In this document: in pieces, positions 16,328 to 26,004 of the stretch
Position numbering within the stretch: position 1 is the stretch's first letter
How the letters are laid out: the number at the start of each line of letters is the position of its first letter
Assembly: GCA_964533945.1 (NCBI GenBank)
Contig: CAZHPA010000001.1
Location: 124,001 to 188,000, forward strand
Source: CAZHPA01 sp964533945
GTDB lineage: Bacteria; Bacillota; Clostridia; Lachnospirales; WRBF01
Reading direction: 5' to 3'
DNA: 64,000 bases
The notes under the pieces: model-generated
What the model was told of the DNA's origin: nothing
The model's input: only the letters and a program-made list of their open reading frames with translations
Databases searched by the model: none
Made by a program: the position numbers and the translations under genes

Positions 16328-17155
16328 ATGTATAAACTAATTGCAACAGACTTAGACGGAACACTTCTTAATAGCAATTCAGAAATACCTGAACTTAATT
16401 TAAGGTATATTAAAAAAGCACTTGAACATGGAATTAAAATTGCAATTTGTTCAGGGCGTTCATTTCTTTCTCTTGAAAAATTTGAACAAAAGCTTGGGCT
16501 TTGTGTTAAAGGAAGTTATGGTATAGGCTTTAACGGAGCTATGATATATGATGCATATACAAGAGAAATTGTTAAAGAAGTTAAAATGAAAAACGATTTT
16601 GCTATGAAAATTGTAGAAAAGCTTAAACAATTTCCAGAAGATATAGATGTTTTAATGTACGAATCTAAAAATATGTTTGCAGAAAAAACAGATGGGCGAA
16701 TTTTAGAATATTCAAAACTAAGCGGTGTTGTAATAAACAGAGTCGAAAGTCTTTGTGATGTTAAAAAAGATATTTCTAAGGTTTTAGTTAAAAGCGAACC
16801 AGAAACTTTGGCAAAGCTTGAAAAGTATATGAATTTTTTTATCTTTAATGGAGAAAAGTGCAATATGTTTTTTTCTCATAACACGCTTTTAGAATTTACA
16901 CATCTTAACGCAACAAAAGGACAAGCACTTTGCTATCTTGCAAACTATTTAAACATAGATATAAAAGATGTTATTGCAGTTGGGGATAATTTTAACGATA
17001 TTTCAATGATTGAATGCGCCGGTTTGGGCGTTGCTGTTAAAAATGCAGAACATAATATTAAAAAATACGCTAAATACATTACAAACGCAAGCAACGACGA
17101 AGGTGCTTTAAAAGAAGTTATAGAAAAATTTGTGCTTAGTGATTTAAATGCTTAG
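16328..17155 (+). CDS. HAD-superfamily phosphatase, Cof subfamily
   Basis: 275 residues. LIATDLDGTLLNSNSEI is HAD motif I with the nucleophile and acid Asp pair; ICSGRS is motif II. A lysine before the cap-II region and AVGDNFNDISMIECAGLGVA (motifs III/IV) complete the Cof/IIB pattern. Such cytoplasmic enzymes dephosphorylate sugar phosphates, pyridoxal phosphate or flavin mononucleotide; the substrate is not predictable. ATG at 16328 follows AAAGGAG. An earlier ATG at 16283 lies in the terminator hairpin and is rejected. Confidence 0.92.
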   Translation: MYKLIATDLDGTLLNSNSEIPELNLRYIKKALEHGIKIAICSGRSFLSLEKFEQKLGLCVKGSYGIGFNGAMIYDAYTREIVKEVKMKNDFAMKIVEKLKQFPEDIDVLMYESKNMFAEKTDGRILEYSKLSGVVINRVESLCDVKKDISKVLVKSEPETLAKLEKYMNFFIFNGEKCNMFFSHNTLLEFTHLNATKGQALCYLANYLNIDIKDVIAVGDNFNDISMIECAGLGVAVKNAEHNIKKYAKYITNASNDEGALKEVIEKFVLSDLNA

Positions 17156-17168
17156 TTTCAAATTTTGT

Positions 17169-17197
17169 TTTATTTTATAATATAAATGTGGTATACT
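17169..17197 (+). promoter_or_regulatory. Extended -10 promoter for the SLH gene pair
   Basis: TGG-TATACT (-10 at 17192-17197) is an extended -10 element. The -35 position 17 bases upstream is poor (TTTATT). It lies about 30 bases before the ATG at 17227. Confidence 0.45.
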
Positions 17198-17226
17198 ATT
17201 GTTAATTAGAAAAACGGGGGAATTAT

Positions 17227-20200
17227 ATGAAGAAAATTATATTCTATACGCTTTTAATTACCGCTTTGCTGTGTACCTCATTAACAGACGTTGGCGCAAT
17301 AACAGATGACATGATTTTTGCAGATAATATTAGTAACATATATGTTGGAAGAAAAGAAGCCGCCGAAATGGCTAGAAATTTATCATTTGCGGATGTTTCT
17401 TCAACAAACTATGCCGCAGAAAGCATTGTTAGAACAGGAGCATTGGATATAGTTAAAGGCTATGAAAATTTATATCGCCCAAATGATGTTGTTTCAAACG
17501 AAGAAGCTATTGCATTTATAATGAGAGTTTTGGGGCTTGAAAACGTTGCAACAGAAACTGCAAAAACTGTTAAGGCAACAATGCCTCCCGATTCATCTCT
17601 TAATTTGCTATGGTCTATAGGATATTTAACAGAAGCGGCCAACATTAAATTAATTACAAAAGACCAATACGACGACATTATGTATCCATATAGGCTTGAA
17701 GCTGCAGTTAAAACTGCACTTGCCGCCGAAACCGACCCATTTGCGCAAGGTTCTCCAATTCCTGATAGAAATATTAAATTTTTAAAAGAATTGCCGGCAA
17801 CAAGGGAAGATGTTGTAGATTGGCTTGTTAGAGGAATTAAAACTATAGACAAAACCGCTTTTGGAGACCCACCTGCAACGTATCAGGCTGTTTATAAATT
17901 TAAAGATTGGGAACAAATTGATGTTGATAAAGCAAGAAGCGTTGAAGAAGCTGTTGCAAATGGCATTTTGGCAGGTGACGAAAACGGCAATTTATTGCCT
18001 AAAGGAAGTTTAACACGTGCCGCTATGGCGCAAATTATTCGCAACATGGATTCGATATACTATAAACTTGCAAAGATTGAAAGAAAAACAGGAACGGTTG
18101 GCGCAATTAAAGACGACCAAATAACAAATTCAACGGTTTCTCAATTAACAAGAAGCATATATGTTAGAACGGCAGACGGAAATATTGATGTTTTGCAACT
18201 AGGCTTAAAAAATTCGTCATCGCCACAAGACAAAAGCACAACAGATGCTGTTGTATATAAATATGGAAAAGTTGTTGGACTTTCTTCTTTGGAAGAAGGC
18301 GAGCAAATTGAATATTTAGTTAGACCAGAAAATAAAACATTAATTTATGCAACTATAACAAGTTCGCCTGTTGAAACTAAAACTGTGTCTGGCTTTTTAG
18401 AAGCTGTTAATATTCCTCAAAACATAGCTAGAATTAAAGATAAAACAGGCAAAAGCTACACATATAGTTTAGTTAGAGGCATTGGCGGCCAAGATTCAAA
18501 CGGAGAATATATTATAATAGACGGGAAAAAACGCCAAACAGCAACATTGCCAATTGGAAGCAGACTTGAATTTAGACTTAAAAACAATATTGTTGATAAA
18601 ATAACATATATAGGCGAACCTGTTGTTGAGTCACAAGTTGTTACAAAAGGAATTGTTGTTGAAAACAACCCCGATTTTGGCTATATTACGTTTATTGACA
18701 ATAACGGAAACTTAATTACAAAAGACTACTATGACGGCGATGTTAAAGTTAAAAAAGAACAATATTATTCAATGGGAAATGAAATTGGATATATAGATGA
18801 AATGTTCCCCAATTTTAAATATAATCCACTTGAAAGCTCCGTTTCCGAAATTGAGCCTGGCGATATTATTCACGTTAGAGTTGACCCATTCGAGCCTAAT
18901 ATAATAACAAATATTTCAGCTGCAACAAATTATAGGGCAAGGTATGGAAAAATTGTTGACTTTGTAGTAGGGGATGCCCTTTCGACACTTGTAATGCAAT
19001 ATGAAGATGGTCAAACATCGTGGTTTGAAGTACCAAACGACATATATATTTCAAAAGACGGCAGGCCAATAAGCAATTCGGATATTCATGCCGGAGATTA
19101 TGCAAAAGCTTTAATAAACCAAGCACTAATAGAACCGGGCTATGTTATGGAATCTGTTAAAGAGCTTGCAATAGAAGGAAATGAGCATTTAATAAGCACG
19201 ATTTTAAAAGGGCAACTTTCAGGGCTTGACCCAATTCAATATATGTTAGAGCTTCAAAATGCCCAAACTTTAACTAAAACAGGCTGGACAAACTATAAAA
19301 ACATTCAAAAATTAAGCGTTGCAAATAGAGATATTGAATATTATTTAGATGGTAAAAGAATTTCTATAGATTATGCGCTTAAAAACTTAAAGCGTGCCAA
19401 CGGAGAAGTTTATGTTGCGCTTGAAAATAATTTTACGGGCGAAAAAGTTAAAAAAGTTACATTCCGCTTTGAAAGAGATGAACTTCTTTCTCCCGACAGA
19501 ATTATGGATTCAAACAACGGCATGTTTAAAATTTTTAGCAATTTAAATTCAAATATAGCAACAGATGACGGAACAATAATTAGAAGGTTCGGAAGACTTG
19601 TAAACGGACAAAACATACAACCTTCCGACTATGCAGTTGTTTCTTTAAACGGCGACAACAGAGCGGCTGTTATTGATATTTTGGAAGCGCCTGATGTTTC
19701 TAAAGTTTTAATATATAGAACGAAAGTTGAAAATGTTAATGAAGGTAAAAACTTTAGTGTATATAACGCTTCAAGAATGGATACCTCGGCGAACGAATGG
19801 GTTTTTGAACCTTCCAAGCGAACTTTTACAGTTGACTACAATACGCTTTACTACACTGATGCAGGAATAGTTGCCGATGAACAATTTATAGGTTATGGCG
19901 ACAATACGGCTATTAACAAAATTTACACTGTTGTTGTTGATGGAACAAAAGCAACACATGTTATTGATGCGCCTTTTGCAAATAAAGCTATTCGTGGCGA
20001 AATTTATCAAGCAGCCGATGGCAACATTTTGCTTAAAAATACGCAATATTACAGTGATAGCACAACAAGCTCAACACCAACTAATATAAATAAATGGCTA
20101 CCTATTAGCAGCTCAAACGCTTCCTCAACTATAACTATTCCGCCTAATGCCGTTATAGTTAAAAACAACAAAGTTGTTACTGCTAAAGCGTTAGAAGCAG

Positions 20201-20292
20201 GCGATTATGTTAAAGTTATGACAAATACATTGCCAACTCCAATTGCTGCAAATTTGGCAGTAGACGGATATTTAATTTTTGTTGAGAAGTAG
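17227..20292 (+). CDS. Secreted SLH-domain surface protein (1021 aa)
   Basis: A signal peptide (MKKIIFYTLLITALLCTS, cleavage near VGA) is followed by SLH-type repeats. The first is SFADVSSTNYAAESIVRTGA, then YENLYRPNDVVSNEEAIAF near 50-110. A second, weaker repeat is near 120-170, and a third near 230-280 (GILAGDENGNLLPKGSLTRA). SLH domains bind secondary cell-wall polymer. The remaining 700 or so residues are beta-rich repeats with many short Gly/Asp turns and no recognised catalytic motif, so a structural role is likely. The next SLH gene starts 24 bases downstream, and the two form a unit ended by a strong terminator at 21.82 kb. Confidence 0.85.
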   Translation: MKKIIFYTLLITALLCTSLTDVGAITDDMIFADNISNIYVGRKEAAEMARNLSFADVSSTNYAAESIVRTGALDIVKGYENLYRPNDVVSNEEAIAFIMRVLGLENVATETAKTVKATMPPDSSLNLLWSIGYLTEAANIKLITKDQYDDIMYPYRLEAAVKTALAAETDPFAQGSPIPDRNIKFLKELPATREDVVDWLVRGIKTIDKTAFGDPPATYQAVYKFKDWEQIDVDKARSVEEAVANGILAGDENGNLLPKGSLTRAAMAQIIRNMDSIYYKLAKIERKTGTVGAIKDDQITNSTVSQLTRSIYVRTADGNIDVLQLGLKNSSSPQDKSTTDAVVYKYGKVVGLSSLEEGEQIEYLVRPENKTLIYATITSSPVETKTVSGFLEAVNIPQNIARIKDKTGKSYTYSLVRGIGGQDSNGEYIIIDGKKRQTATLPIGSRLEFRLKNNIVDKITYIGEPVVESQVVTKGIVVENNPDFGYITFIDNNGNLITKDYYDGDVKVKKEQYYSMGNEIGYIDEMFPNFKYNPLESSVSEIEPGDIIHVRVDPFEPNIITNISAATNYRARYGKIVDFVVGDALSTLVMQYEDGQTSWFEVPNDIYISKDGRPISNSDIHAGDYAKALINQALIEPGYVMESVKELAIEGNEHLISTILKGQLSGLDPIQYMLELQNAQTLTKTGWTNYKNIQKLSVANRDIEYYLDGKRISIDYALKNLKRANGEVYVALENNFTGEKVKKVTFRFERDELLSPDRIMDSNNGMFKIFSNLNSNIATDDGTIIRRFGRLVNGQNIQPSDYAVVSLNGDNRAAVIDILEAPDVSKVLIYRTKVENVNEGKNFSVYNASRMDTSANEWVFEPSKRTFTVDYNTLYYTDAGIVADEQFIGYGDNTAINKIYTVVVDGTKATHVIDAPFANKAIRGEIYQAADGNILLKNTQYYSDSTTSSTPTNINKWLPISSSNASSTITIPPNAVIVKNNKVVTAKALEAGDYVKVMTNTLPTPIAANLAVDGYLIFVEK

Positions 20293-20315
20293 AACGATAA
20301 AAAAGGGGGATTAAA

Positions 20316-21821
20316 ATGATTCGCCGCTTAACTGCTGTTTCGCTTGCCGTTTTTGTTTTAAGCGGTAAGCCGGCTTTTGCCGCTTCAGGAGATATGAGTT
20401 TTTTTGGAGGAATTAGCGAAGGAACACGTTTGCCCAAAACAACCGAAATAATTTTAAATAAAACAGGAACGGCTCAAGCAACAAATTCACAGCCTCTTGT
20501 ATACAAAGAAATAGTTTTTGTAAACGGAGAACCGAAAGAATTTGAAGGTATCTTAACTATAAAAACTGCTCCAATTCCGGCTGATAAAGTAGCCGGAACG
20601 TATGTAGAAACACATACAGTTGCCCAAAGTAACACAAGCCCTGAAGATGTTGATATTCAACGAAACATAACTTTTAATGTTAATTACAGAAAAGAAGGAC
20701 GACAATTAATTCGTGATTATGAAGTAACTAGATGGACAGAAACTATAACGGTTGGAGAAACAGCTTTAACGCTTGACCAAAGACAGTCGCATTTTGGAAT
20801 TTCAACTATAGAAGACCAAGCGCCTGGTGTTTTATACTATAAAGGCGATACTTCGCAAAGAGGGGTTTATACAACTCAAGAAGGTGATTTAGTAACAGTT
20901 GAAACGTTTGGTTCATTTTATGGGTATAATTGCGCTTGGTCAAATTCGGAAGTTCACCGCATTGATGGTACAGTTACAAATTTAGACGGAGAAACTAAAT
21001 TTCAAGTTCGACCTAGCGTTTCTGTTAACAAAACTTTGCAGTATTCAAAAAATGAACCAACTGCTATTAGCTTTGCCGGAAACTATCGTGAAGTTATTCA
21101 AAATAAAAGCGGCTTGCAATACGATATTTTTATAAAGCCTAAAAGACTTGTTAATGTTGAGCCTCAAGGGAAAATAACAATACCAACGTATAACACATTC
21201 GAGCAATTAATTGCGCCGAACGTTGAATTTTTAAAAAGCCACCCGGCACAAAGCGATATTGAAAAACTTTTTAGTATGCAAATTTTAGAAGGTGACCCAA
21301 AGCTATACAAACCCGAACAAACAATGACAAGAGGGCAGTTTGTTGCTGCTGTTGCAAAAGCAATAAAATTGCCAATTGAACAACGCACGGCAAGAGCGCC
21401 TACTAAAATTATATTTCCTGATGTAACGATAAACCGTGCTGAATATCCATATATTATGGCAGCATACAACGCAGGAATTACAGGAGGAAAGGGAGACGGA
21501 AATTTTGCAATTGATTCCCCAATTGACCGACAAGAAGCGATTTCAATTTTATTAAGAACGCTTGGACTTGAAAATTTAGCGCTAGACCCAACGCCTGTAA
21601 CGGCTTTCGCAGATAATAGCGAAATTGCAAACTGGGCAAAACAAGAAATTGCAGCAGCGGAAGCAATAGGGTTAATTAGTTCGGACGCAGACGGCAACAT
21701 TTTGCCTAAAAAGCTTGTTTCTAAAGCAGAAGCGGCAGCGTTAATTAATAGGTTTATAAATTATATGCGTTCAGACCTTGCACTTGACTACACAGAGCAT
21801 ATTGTTAACTACAGCAACTAA
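20316..21821 (+). CDS. Secreted SLH-domain protein with C-terminal anchors (501 aa)
   Basis: A signal peptide (RRLTAVSLAVFVLSGKPAFA) is followed by a beta-rich N-terminal region of about 280 residues without recognised motifs. Three SLH repeats then occupy about 305-500. They include SMQILEGDPKLYKPEQTMTR, PYIMAAYNAGITGGKGDGNF and AEAIGLISSDADGNILPKKL. Anchoring is C-terminal here, against N-terminal in the neighbour, so the two could sit side by side on the wall. AAGGGGG precedes the ATG. It is cotranscribed with the 1021-residue protein. Confidence 0.85.
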   Translation: MIRRLTAVSLAVFVLSGKPAFAASGDMSFFGGISEGTRLPKTTEIILNKTGTAQATNSQPLVYKEIVFVNGEPKEFEGILTIKTAPIPADKVAGTYVETHTVAQSNTSPEDVDIQRNITFNVNYRKEGRQLIRDYEVTRWTETITVGETALTLDQRQSHFGISTIEDQAPGVLYYKGDTSQRGVYTTQEGDLVTVETFGSFYGYNCAWSNSEVHRIDGTVTNLDGETKFQVRPSVSVNKTLQYSKNEPTAISFAGNYREVIQNKSGLQYDIFIKPKRLVNVEPQGKITIPTYNTFEQLIAPNVEFLKSHPAQSDIEKLFSMQILEGDPKLYKPEQTMTRGQFVAAVAKAIKLPIEQRTARAPTKIIFPDVTINRAEYPYIMAAYNAGITGGKGDGNFAIDSPIDRQEAISILLRTLGLENLALDPTPVTAFADNSEIANWAKQEIAAAEAIGLISSDADGNILPKKLVSKAEAAALINRFINYMRSDLALDYTEHIVNYSN

Positions 21822-21850
21822 AAAAGGGCGATTAAATCGTCCTTTTTTAG
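21818..21850. terminator. Bidirectional terminator between SLH genes and the AIR-synthase-like gene
   Basis: CTAAAAAAGGGCGAT (21818-21832) pairs with ATCGTCCTTTTTTAG (21836-21850), 15 bp with one G-U pair and a three-base loop. A and T runs on either side serve both strands. It separates two convergent genes. Confidence 0.9.
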
Positions 21851-21867
21851 TGGTTTCAACCTTAAAG

Positions 21868-22848
21868 TTAAGTAACTTTATAAAGTTCATCTGAACAAAC
21901 TTCTTCTAATTCGTATTGTTTGCCGTCCTTAAAATATTTTCTTTCGCTCTCTACAATTTTGCCTATAATTGCAGCATTAACACCTTTTGCTTTCAAAGCA
22001 TCAACTACTTTTGTTCCGTTTTTTGCAGTAATTAATAAGCAACCACTTGAAATTAGCTTATATATATCTATTTTAAGCATTTTGCATATTTCTTTTGTTT
22101 CGGGCAAAATGGGTACTTTATCCAAATCAATTTCAGCCCCAACACCTGCCGCTTGGGTTATTTCGTAGACAGCGCCCAAAACCCCGCCTTCTGTAACGTC
22201 GTGCATACAATTAACATTAAAGCTTTTTGCAATTTCTGCCTCTTTAACAACTGATAGGTGGCTACTAAGACTAACAGCTCTTTCGGTAAATTCTTTCCCA
22301 AGCAACCCTGTTAATTCTTTCTCGTAATATTTAGCTAAAATTGCAGTACCTTCTAAAGCACCATATTTAGTTATTATTATATCATCGGAAACTTTAGCGC
22401 CACTTGTATACACAAACCTTTCTCCCATGCCAACGATTGTTGCGGAAACAATAGGTCTGTTAACTGCATCAGTAACTTCTGTATGTCCTCCTATTATTTC
22501 AATGTTTGCTTCTTTTGCTGCTTTTAACGCGCCTTCCATAATATCGCTTAAATCTGAAACGGTTGAACCTTGAGGCAGTAAAACTGTTAGCATAATACCA
22601 ATTGCTTCTCCACCCGCTGAAGCAATGTCGTTAACGTTAATATGAACGGCTAAATAACCAATATCTTTTGCTGTGCCTGTAATTGGGTCGGAAGATAAAA
22701 TGCACAGCTTGTCACTAATTGACAGCGCTGTGCAGTCTTCTCCAACAGATGGTTTAACGACAACTTCTTTGCGGGATATTGCGCTTTTTTTGTTAAAAAT
22801 TACTTCATTTAATATTTTTATAGGAACTTTTCCAATTTTTAATTCCAA
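21868..22848 (-). CDS. AIR-synthase/HypE-like ATP-binding protein
   Basis: 326 residues with the PurM/HypE/ThiL fold. An N-terminal ATP-binding half contains SVGEDCTALSISDK, the conserved aspartate segment SSDPITG, VNVNDIASAGGEA-like HINVNDIASAGGEAIG and EIIGGHTEVTD. The C-terminal half has HDVTEGGVLGAVYEI. The C terminus ends YKVT and lacks the terminal cysteine that HypE uses for carbamoyl transfer, so it is not classical HypE. No hydrogenase or purine genes are next to it. It is probably an uncharacterised phosphotransferase of the AIR synthase superfamily. It lies 26 bases from the VanW gene on the same strand. Confidence 0.82.
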   Translation of the reverse strand: MELKIGKVPIKILNEVIFNKKSAISRKEVVVKPSVGEDCTALSISDKLCILSSDPITGTAKDIGYLAVHINVNDIASAGGEAIGIMLTVLLPQGSTVSDLSDIMEGALKAAKEANIEIIGGHTEVTDAVNRPIVSATIVGMGERFVYTSGAKVSDDIIITKYGALEGTAILAKYYEKELTGLLGKEFTERAVSLSSHLSVVKEAEIAKSFNVNCMHDVTEGGVLGAVYEITQAAGVGAEIDLDKVPILPETKEICKMLKIDIYKLISSGCLLITAKNGTKVVDALKAKGVNAAIIGKIVESERKYFKDGKQYELEEVCSDELYKVT

Positions 22849-22874
22849 TGGTTTCCACCTTCTTATATTATATA

Positions 22875-24584
22875 TTACTCAAACATAATTGGGGCATCAA
22901 TAATAACAGATTCTGAATTATCTTGCTGTTGTGCAATAGGTTGCTCATTAACGACAATAGAGGTTGGTTGTTCAGTAACAATAGGTTCAGCAGATTCAGC
23001 AGATTCGGTAGGTTCGGTAGGTTTTTGTTCGACAACAGGTTCGCTAACTGGCTGCTCGTTAACAATAATAGGTTCGCTAGCAACCGGTTGTTGTTCGCTA
23101 GTGCTAGCTTCACTTTCTGTTGTTTGCGAAGAATCGGCTGAAGCAATAGAAGTAACTTCAGCCGAAACACCGCTTCCGGCAACCGACGCATTAGCGTTTC
23201 CGCCTGTTCCAATTAAAATTTCGCTGCGTACAGGCTTGTAATAACTTTTATTTACAAGCGTTTTGCCAACTTGAACGCCGTTTTCGTAAATAATTTTATA
23301 TACTTCGTATCTGTAGCCAACTTTTGCCGGAGAAACAACTTTTCGTTGCCCTGCAGGCAAGCTTGGTGTTTTTGTTACAACTTCTGCTCCTGGTTGAACT
23401 GTTTCAACAAGTGCATTTCTAAATTCAAGCCTTCTTGTTGAGCTGTGTATTTCATATCCGTATATATTAACTACAACGCGCCTTTTATCCGCAATGTAGC
23501 TTTCTATAAATACGGGGTAGTCGGTATCGTTTTGAAATTTTAAGTCGATATAGTCACCGGCAAGTGTTGCGTCAAAGCCGTAATCCATATAGCCAACTTT
23601 CATAGAGTGGTTTTGGCGTTCTGTTATTTTAAGTTCTGCTAAAAGCAAAGCATTATATAGCGTACTTGAAACTTGGCAAACACCGCCGCCCATATCATCA
23701 ACAAGCTTTCCGCCTATAATTACAGGAGCAAGCCTATAGCCGTTTTCATACGTCATTGCGCCGAATGCCTTGTTTGTTGAAAAAACTTCCCCAGGATATA
23801 CAACAACTTCGTTTATTTTACTTGATGCGTTATAAATATTATCGTTTCTTCCGTTTGTATCTAAAGTAAAAGTTGAAGAATAACTACCAATTAAACTTTG
23901 TGCTTTTTCAAGGTCTGCTGCTTTAAATTGAGGCATAACATCTGTAAAAATACCTTCAACAACGCCTTCTTTATCGGCAAGCAAAAGTTCTGAAACTTTA
24001 GCTGCTGTTTTTTCAACTTCAAATTTTCTGCCTTTAGATTCATTTGTTACTGTAAATTTACCACTTTTGCGTGTTATTGTTGCATTAACTGCAGGAATGT
24101 CAACTTTTTCAGCTATAGGGAGCAGTTTTTCATAAACTGCGCTGTCATCACAAGAATAATTCATGTTAGTTTGAATTTTGTATGGGTTTGTTTCAAGAGA
24201 AACAATTTTTTCATAGCGGCTTGCAATAAACCCTGTTCGTGCATATGAATATGCCATTTCAACTGCTTCTTCAACGTCTCTTTTTGGGCTAAATTCAGAA
24301 AATTTTAAGTTAAGCGTTTCTGTATCTACGTTTACCGTAATTTGCTTTTCTTCAAATTCTTTTTTATAAATATTGGTCAATTTTTCTATAGCTTCTTCTT
24401 TTGTCAATTCGCCAACATTAATGTCGTTAATGTAAATGTTTTTATATATTCTATCCATTTCGACTTTGCCTTTCATTTGTTGGTATTGACCAAAAGAAAC
24501 AAATCCAACAGCAAATACGGCACCAATGGCAGTAAGTAAAAGAACAATTACAATTTTTAAGACAAGAGAGCTTGCCTTGCCCAT
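22875..24584 (-). CDS. VanW-family membrane-anchored cell-wall protein with G5-like domain
   Basis: 569 residues. One N-terminal membrane helix (about 7-30) is followed by a peptidoglycan-binding-type region (about 45-215). The VanW core at about 230-350 carries VVYPGEVFSTNKAFGAMT, GGGVCQVSSTLYNALLLA and NHSMKVGYMDYGFDATLAG. A G5-like beta domain (about 370-440) follows, then a low-complexity tail rich in Ser, Glu, Gln and Pro (about 455-569). VanW proteins are common on clostridial cell walls but their biochemical role is not established. The acidic Pro-rich tail could span the wall. Confidence 0.88.
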   Translation of the reverse strand: MGKASSLVLKIVIVLLLTAIGAVFAVGFVSFGQYQQMKGKVEMDRIYKNIYINDINVGELTKEEAIEKLTNIYKKEFEEKQITVNVDTETLNLKFSEFSPKRDVEEAVEMAYSYARTGFIASRYEKIVSLETNPYKIQTNMNYSCDDSAVYEKLLPIAEKVDIPAVNATITRKSGKFTVTNESKGRKFEVEKTAAKVSELLLADKEGVVEGIFTDVMPQFKAADLEKAQSLIGSYSSTFTLDTNGRNDNIYNASSKINEVVVYPGEVFSTNKAFGAMTYENGYRLAPVIIGGKLVDDMGGGVCQVSSTLYNALLLAELKITERQNHSMKVGYMDYGFDATLAGDYIDLKFQNDTDYPVFIESYIADKRRVVVNIYGYEIHSSTRRLEFRNALVETVQPGAEVVTKTPSLPAGQRKVVSPAKVGYRYEVYKIIYENGVQVGKTLVNKSYYKPVRSEILIGTGGNANASVAGSGVSAEVTSIASADSSQTTESEASTSEQQPVASEPIIVNEQPVSEPVVEQKPTEPTESAESAEPIVTEQPTSIVVNEQPIAQQQDNSESVIIDAPIMFE

Positions 24585-24657
24585 TTATAATCCCCTCCCT
24601 AATATAGTATTGGCAAATACTATTCCTTATTAATTACGGCTTTTAGAACTTATAAAT

Positions 24658-25161
24658 TTATAAATTAAGGTTTGTATAGTTAATATATCGGTATTTAATG
24701 CCTGTTTTTTTATCTATTAAAATATTTGATTTTTCGGTTTCTTTATATTGGTTAAAATCAACATAAGGAAAAAACGTATCGCCTTCAAATTCGGTTTCAA
24801 TGAACGTAATGTATAGTTTTTTGCAAAACGGAAGCGCTTGCCTATAAATTGTTGCCCCCCCTATTATAAAGGCTTCATTTTCCGAATCTTTAAATGTTTT
24901 AATTACTGCTTGTAAGTCATTTGTTATAAATACGCTTTCATCTTTATTTTTTGATTGTTCTAGGCTGTTAGTAATAACAATATGGTTTCTGTTTGGCAAA
25001 ACATTGGGCAATGATTCAAAAGTTTTTCTTCCCATAATAATTGTTTTGTTAATTGTTAATTGCTTAAATCTTTTTAAATCTTCTGAAAGATGCCACGGTA
25101 TGTCGTTATTTTTACCTATTACAAAATTTTTAGAGCATAAAGCAACAATTGCCGATAGCAT
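24658..25161 (-). CDS. folA: Dihydrofolate reductase
   Basis: 167 residues, normal for DHFR. It reads MLSAIVALCSKNFVIGKNND, then IPWHLSEDLKRF with the catalytic acidic residue, TIIMGRKTFESLP and FIIGGATIYRQALP. It reduces dihydrofolate to tetrahydrofolate with NADPH. The ATG at 25161 lies one base after the thymidylate synthase stop, and GGAGG inside the end of that gene is 12 bases upstream. The pairing regenerates the folate that thymidylate synthase oxidises. An upstream start that would add 16 residues lies inside thyA and breaks the family alignment. Confidence 0.95.
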   Translation of the reverse strand: MLSAIVALCSKNFVIGKNNDIPWHLSEDLKRFKQLTINKTIIMGRKTFESLPNVLPNRNHIVITNSLEQSKNKDESVFITNDLQAVIKTFKDSENEAFIIGGATIYRQALPFCKKLYITFIETEFEGDTFFPYVDFNQYKETEKSNILIDKKTGIKYRYINYTNLNL

Positions 25162-25162
25162 A

Positions 25163-25954
25163 CTACACAGAAACCTCCATTTCAATTTTACCATGATGGT
25201 TATAATCAATTAGTTTAATGTCGTCGATTGTAAAGTTGTAAAAATCTTTAATTTTTTCATTTATCCATAGTTTTGGGGCATTATATGCTTTGTTTTTTTT
25301 AGATATTTGCAATTTAATTGCTTCAATGTGGTTTTCATAAATATGGGCGTTATTTATAACATGAGTAAAAAGCCCAACCTTTAAACCGCAAACTTGGGCA
25401 AGCAAATGCGTTAGCACAGCATATTGAGTTGAATTAAACGGAATGCCAAGCCCAAAATCTCCGCTTCTTTGAACAAGCATACAATTTAGATGCCCGTCTG
25501 TAACGTCCCACATAGTTAAAAAGCAGCAAGGATATAATGCCCCTGTGTTTAAATATGGTATTTGCCATATATCAATTAGCATTCGACGGTCTTGCGGGTT
25601 TGTTTTTAGTGTTTCAATTAGCTTGTCGATTTGATTGTACTTTTTAACTACATAACCGTATGATGTACCGATTGTGCCGTCGTCAAGCATCCATTCATCC
25701 CAAATATGTACGTTTTGTTCCCTTAATTTATTTACGTCGTTCGATTGGTCTTTAAATATCCAAAAAAGCTCTTTTACTGCGGTTTTAAAAGCCACGAATT
25801 TCGTTGTTAAAATTGGGAATTCATCTTGCAAGTTAAATTGCATAATTTGATGAGGAAGTTTTAACGTATTTGTTTTAGTCCGATTTTTATCAAAGTATCC
25901 GTTATTTAAAATATTTTGTGCAATATCCAAATACTTTTCATCATAAGCACTCAT
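25163..25954 (-). CDS. thyA: Thymidylate synthase (ThyA)
   Basis: 263 residues. It converts dUMP to dTMP using methylene-tetrahydrofolate. The catalytic cysteine is C143 in ALYPCCFLTMWDV; dUMP contacts appear in QRSGDFGLGIPFNSTQYAV and HVINNAHIYENH, and DRRM is present. The usual P-C-H at the active site is P-C-C here, and the helix after QRS is a diverged variant seen in some ThyA groups. The ATG at 25954 follows GTGGGG. It forms an operon with folA. Confidence 0.93.
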   Translation of the reverse strand: MSAYDEKYLDIAQNILNNGYFDKNRTKTNTLKLPHQIMQFNLQDEFPILTTKFVAFKTAVKELFWIFKDQSNDVNKLREQNVHIWDEWMLDDGTIGTSYGYVVKKYNQIDKLIETLKTNPQDRRMLIDIWQIPYLNTGALYPCCFLTMWDVTDGHLNCMLVQRSGDFGLGIPFNSTQYAVLTHLLAQVCGLKVGLFTHVINNAHIYENHIEAIKLQISKKNKAYNAPKLWINEKIKDFYNFTIDDIKLIDYNHHGKIEMEVSV

Positions 25955-26004
25955 TGTAAGCCCCACTTTTATTAAAAAAATTTAACTAAATTATATCACA
26001 GCCA

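Noticed and set aside
21164..21700. 178-residue open frame antisense to the SLH repeats
   Set aside because: Composition is the reverse of the SLH coding strand; no family motif or ribosome site.
21868..22848. Hydrogenase maturation factor HypE
   Set aside because: The C-terminal cysteine motif needed for HypE is missing and no other hyp genes are near, so only the superfamily is assigned.
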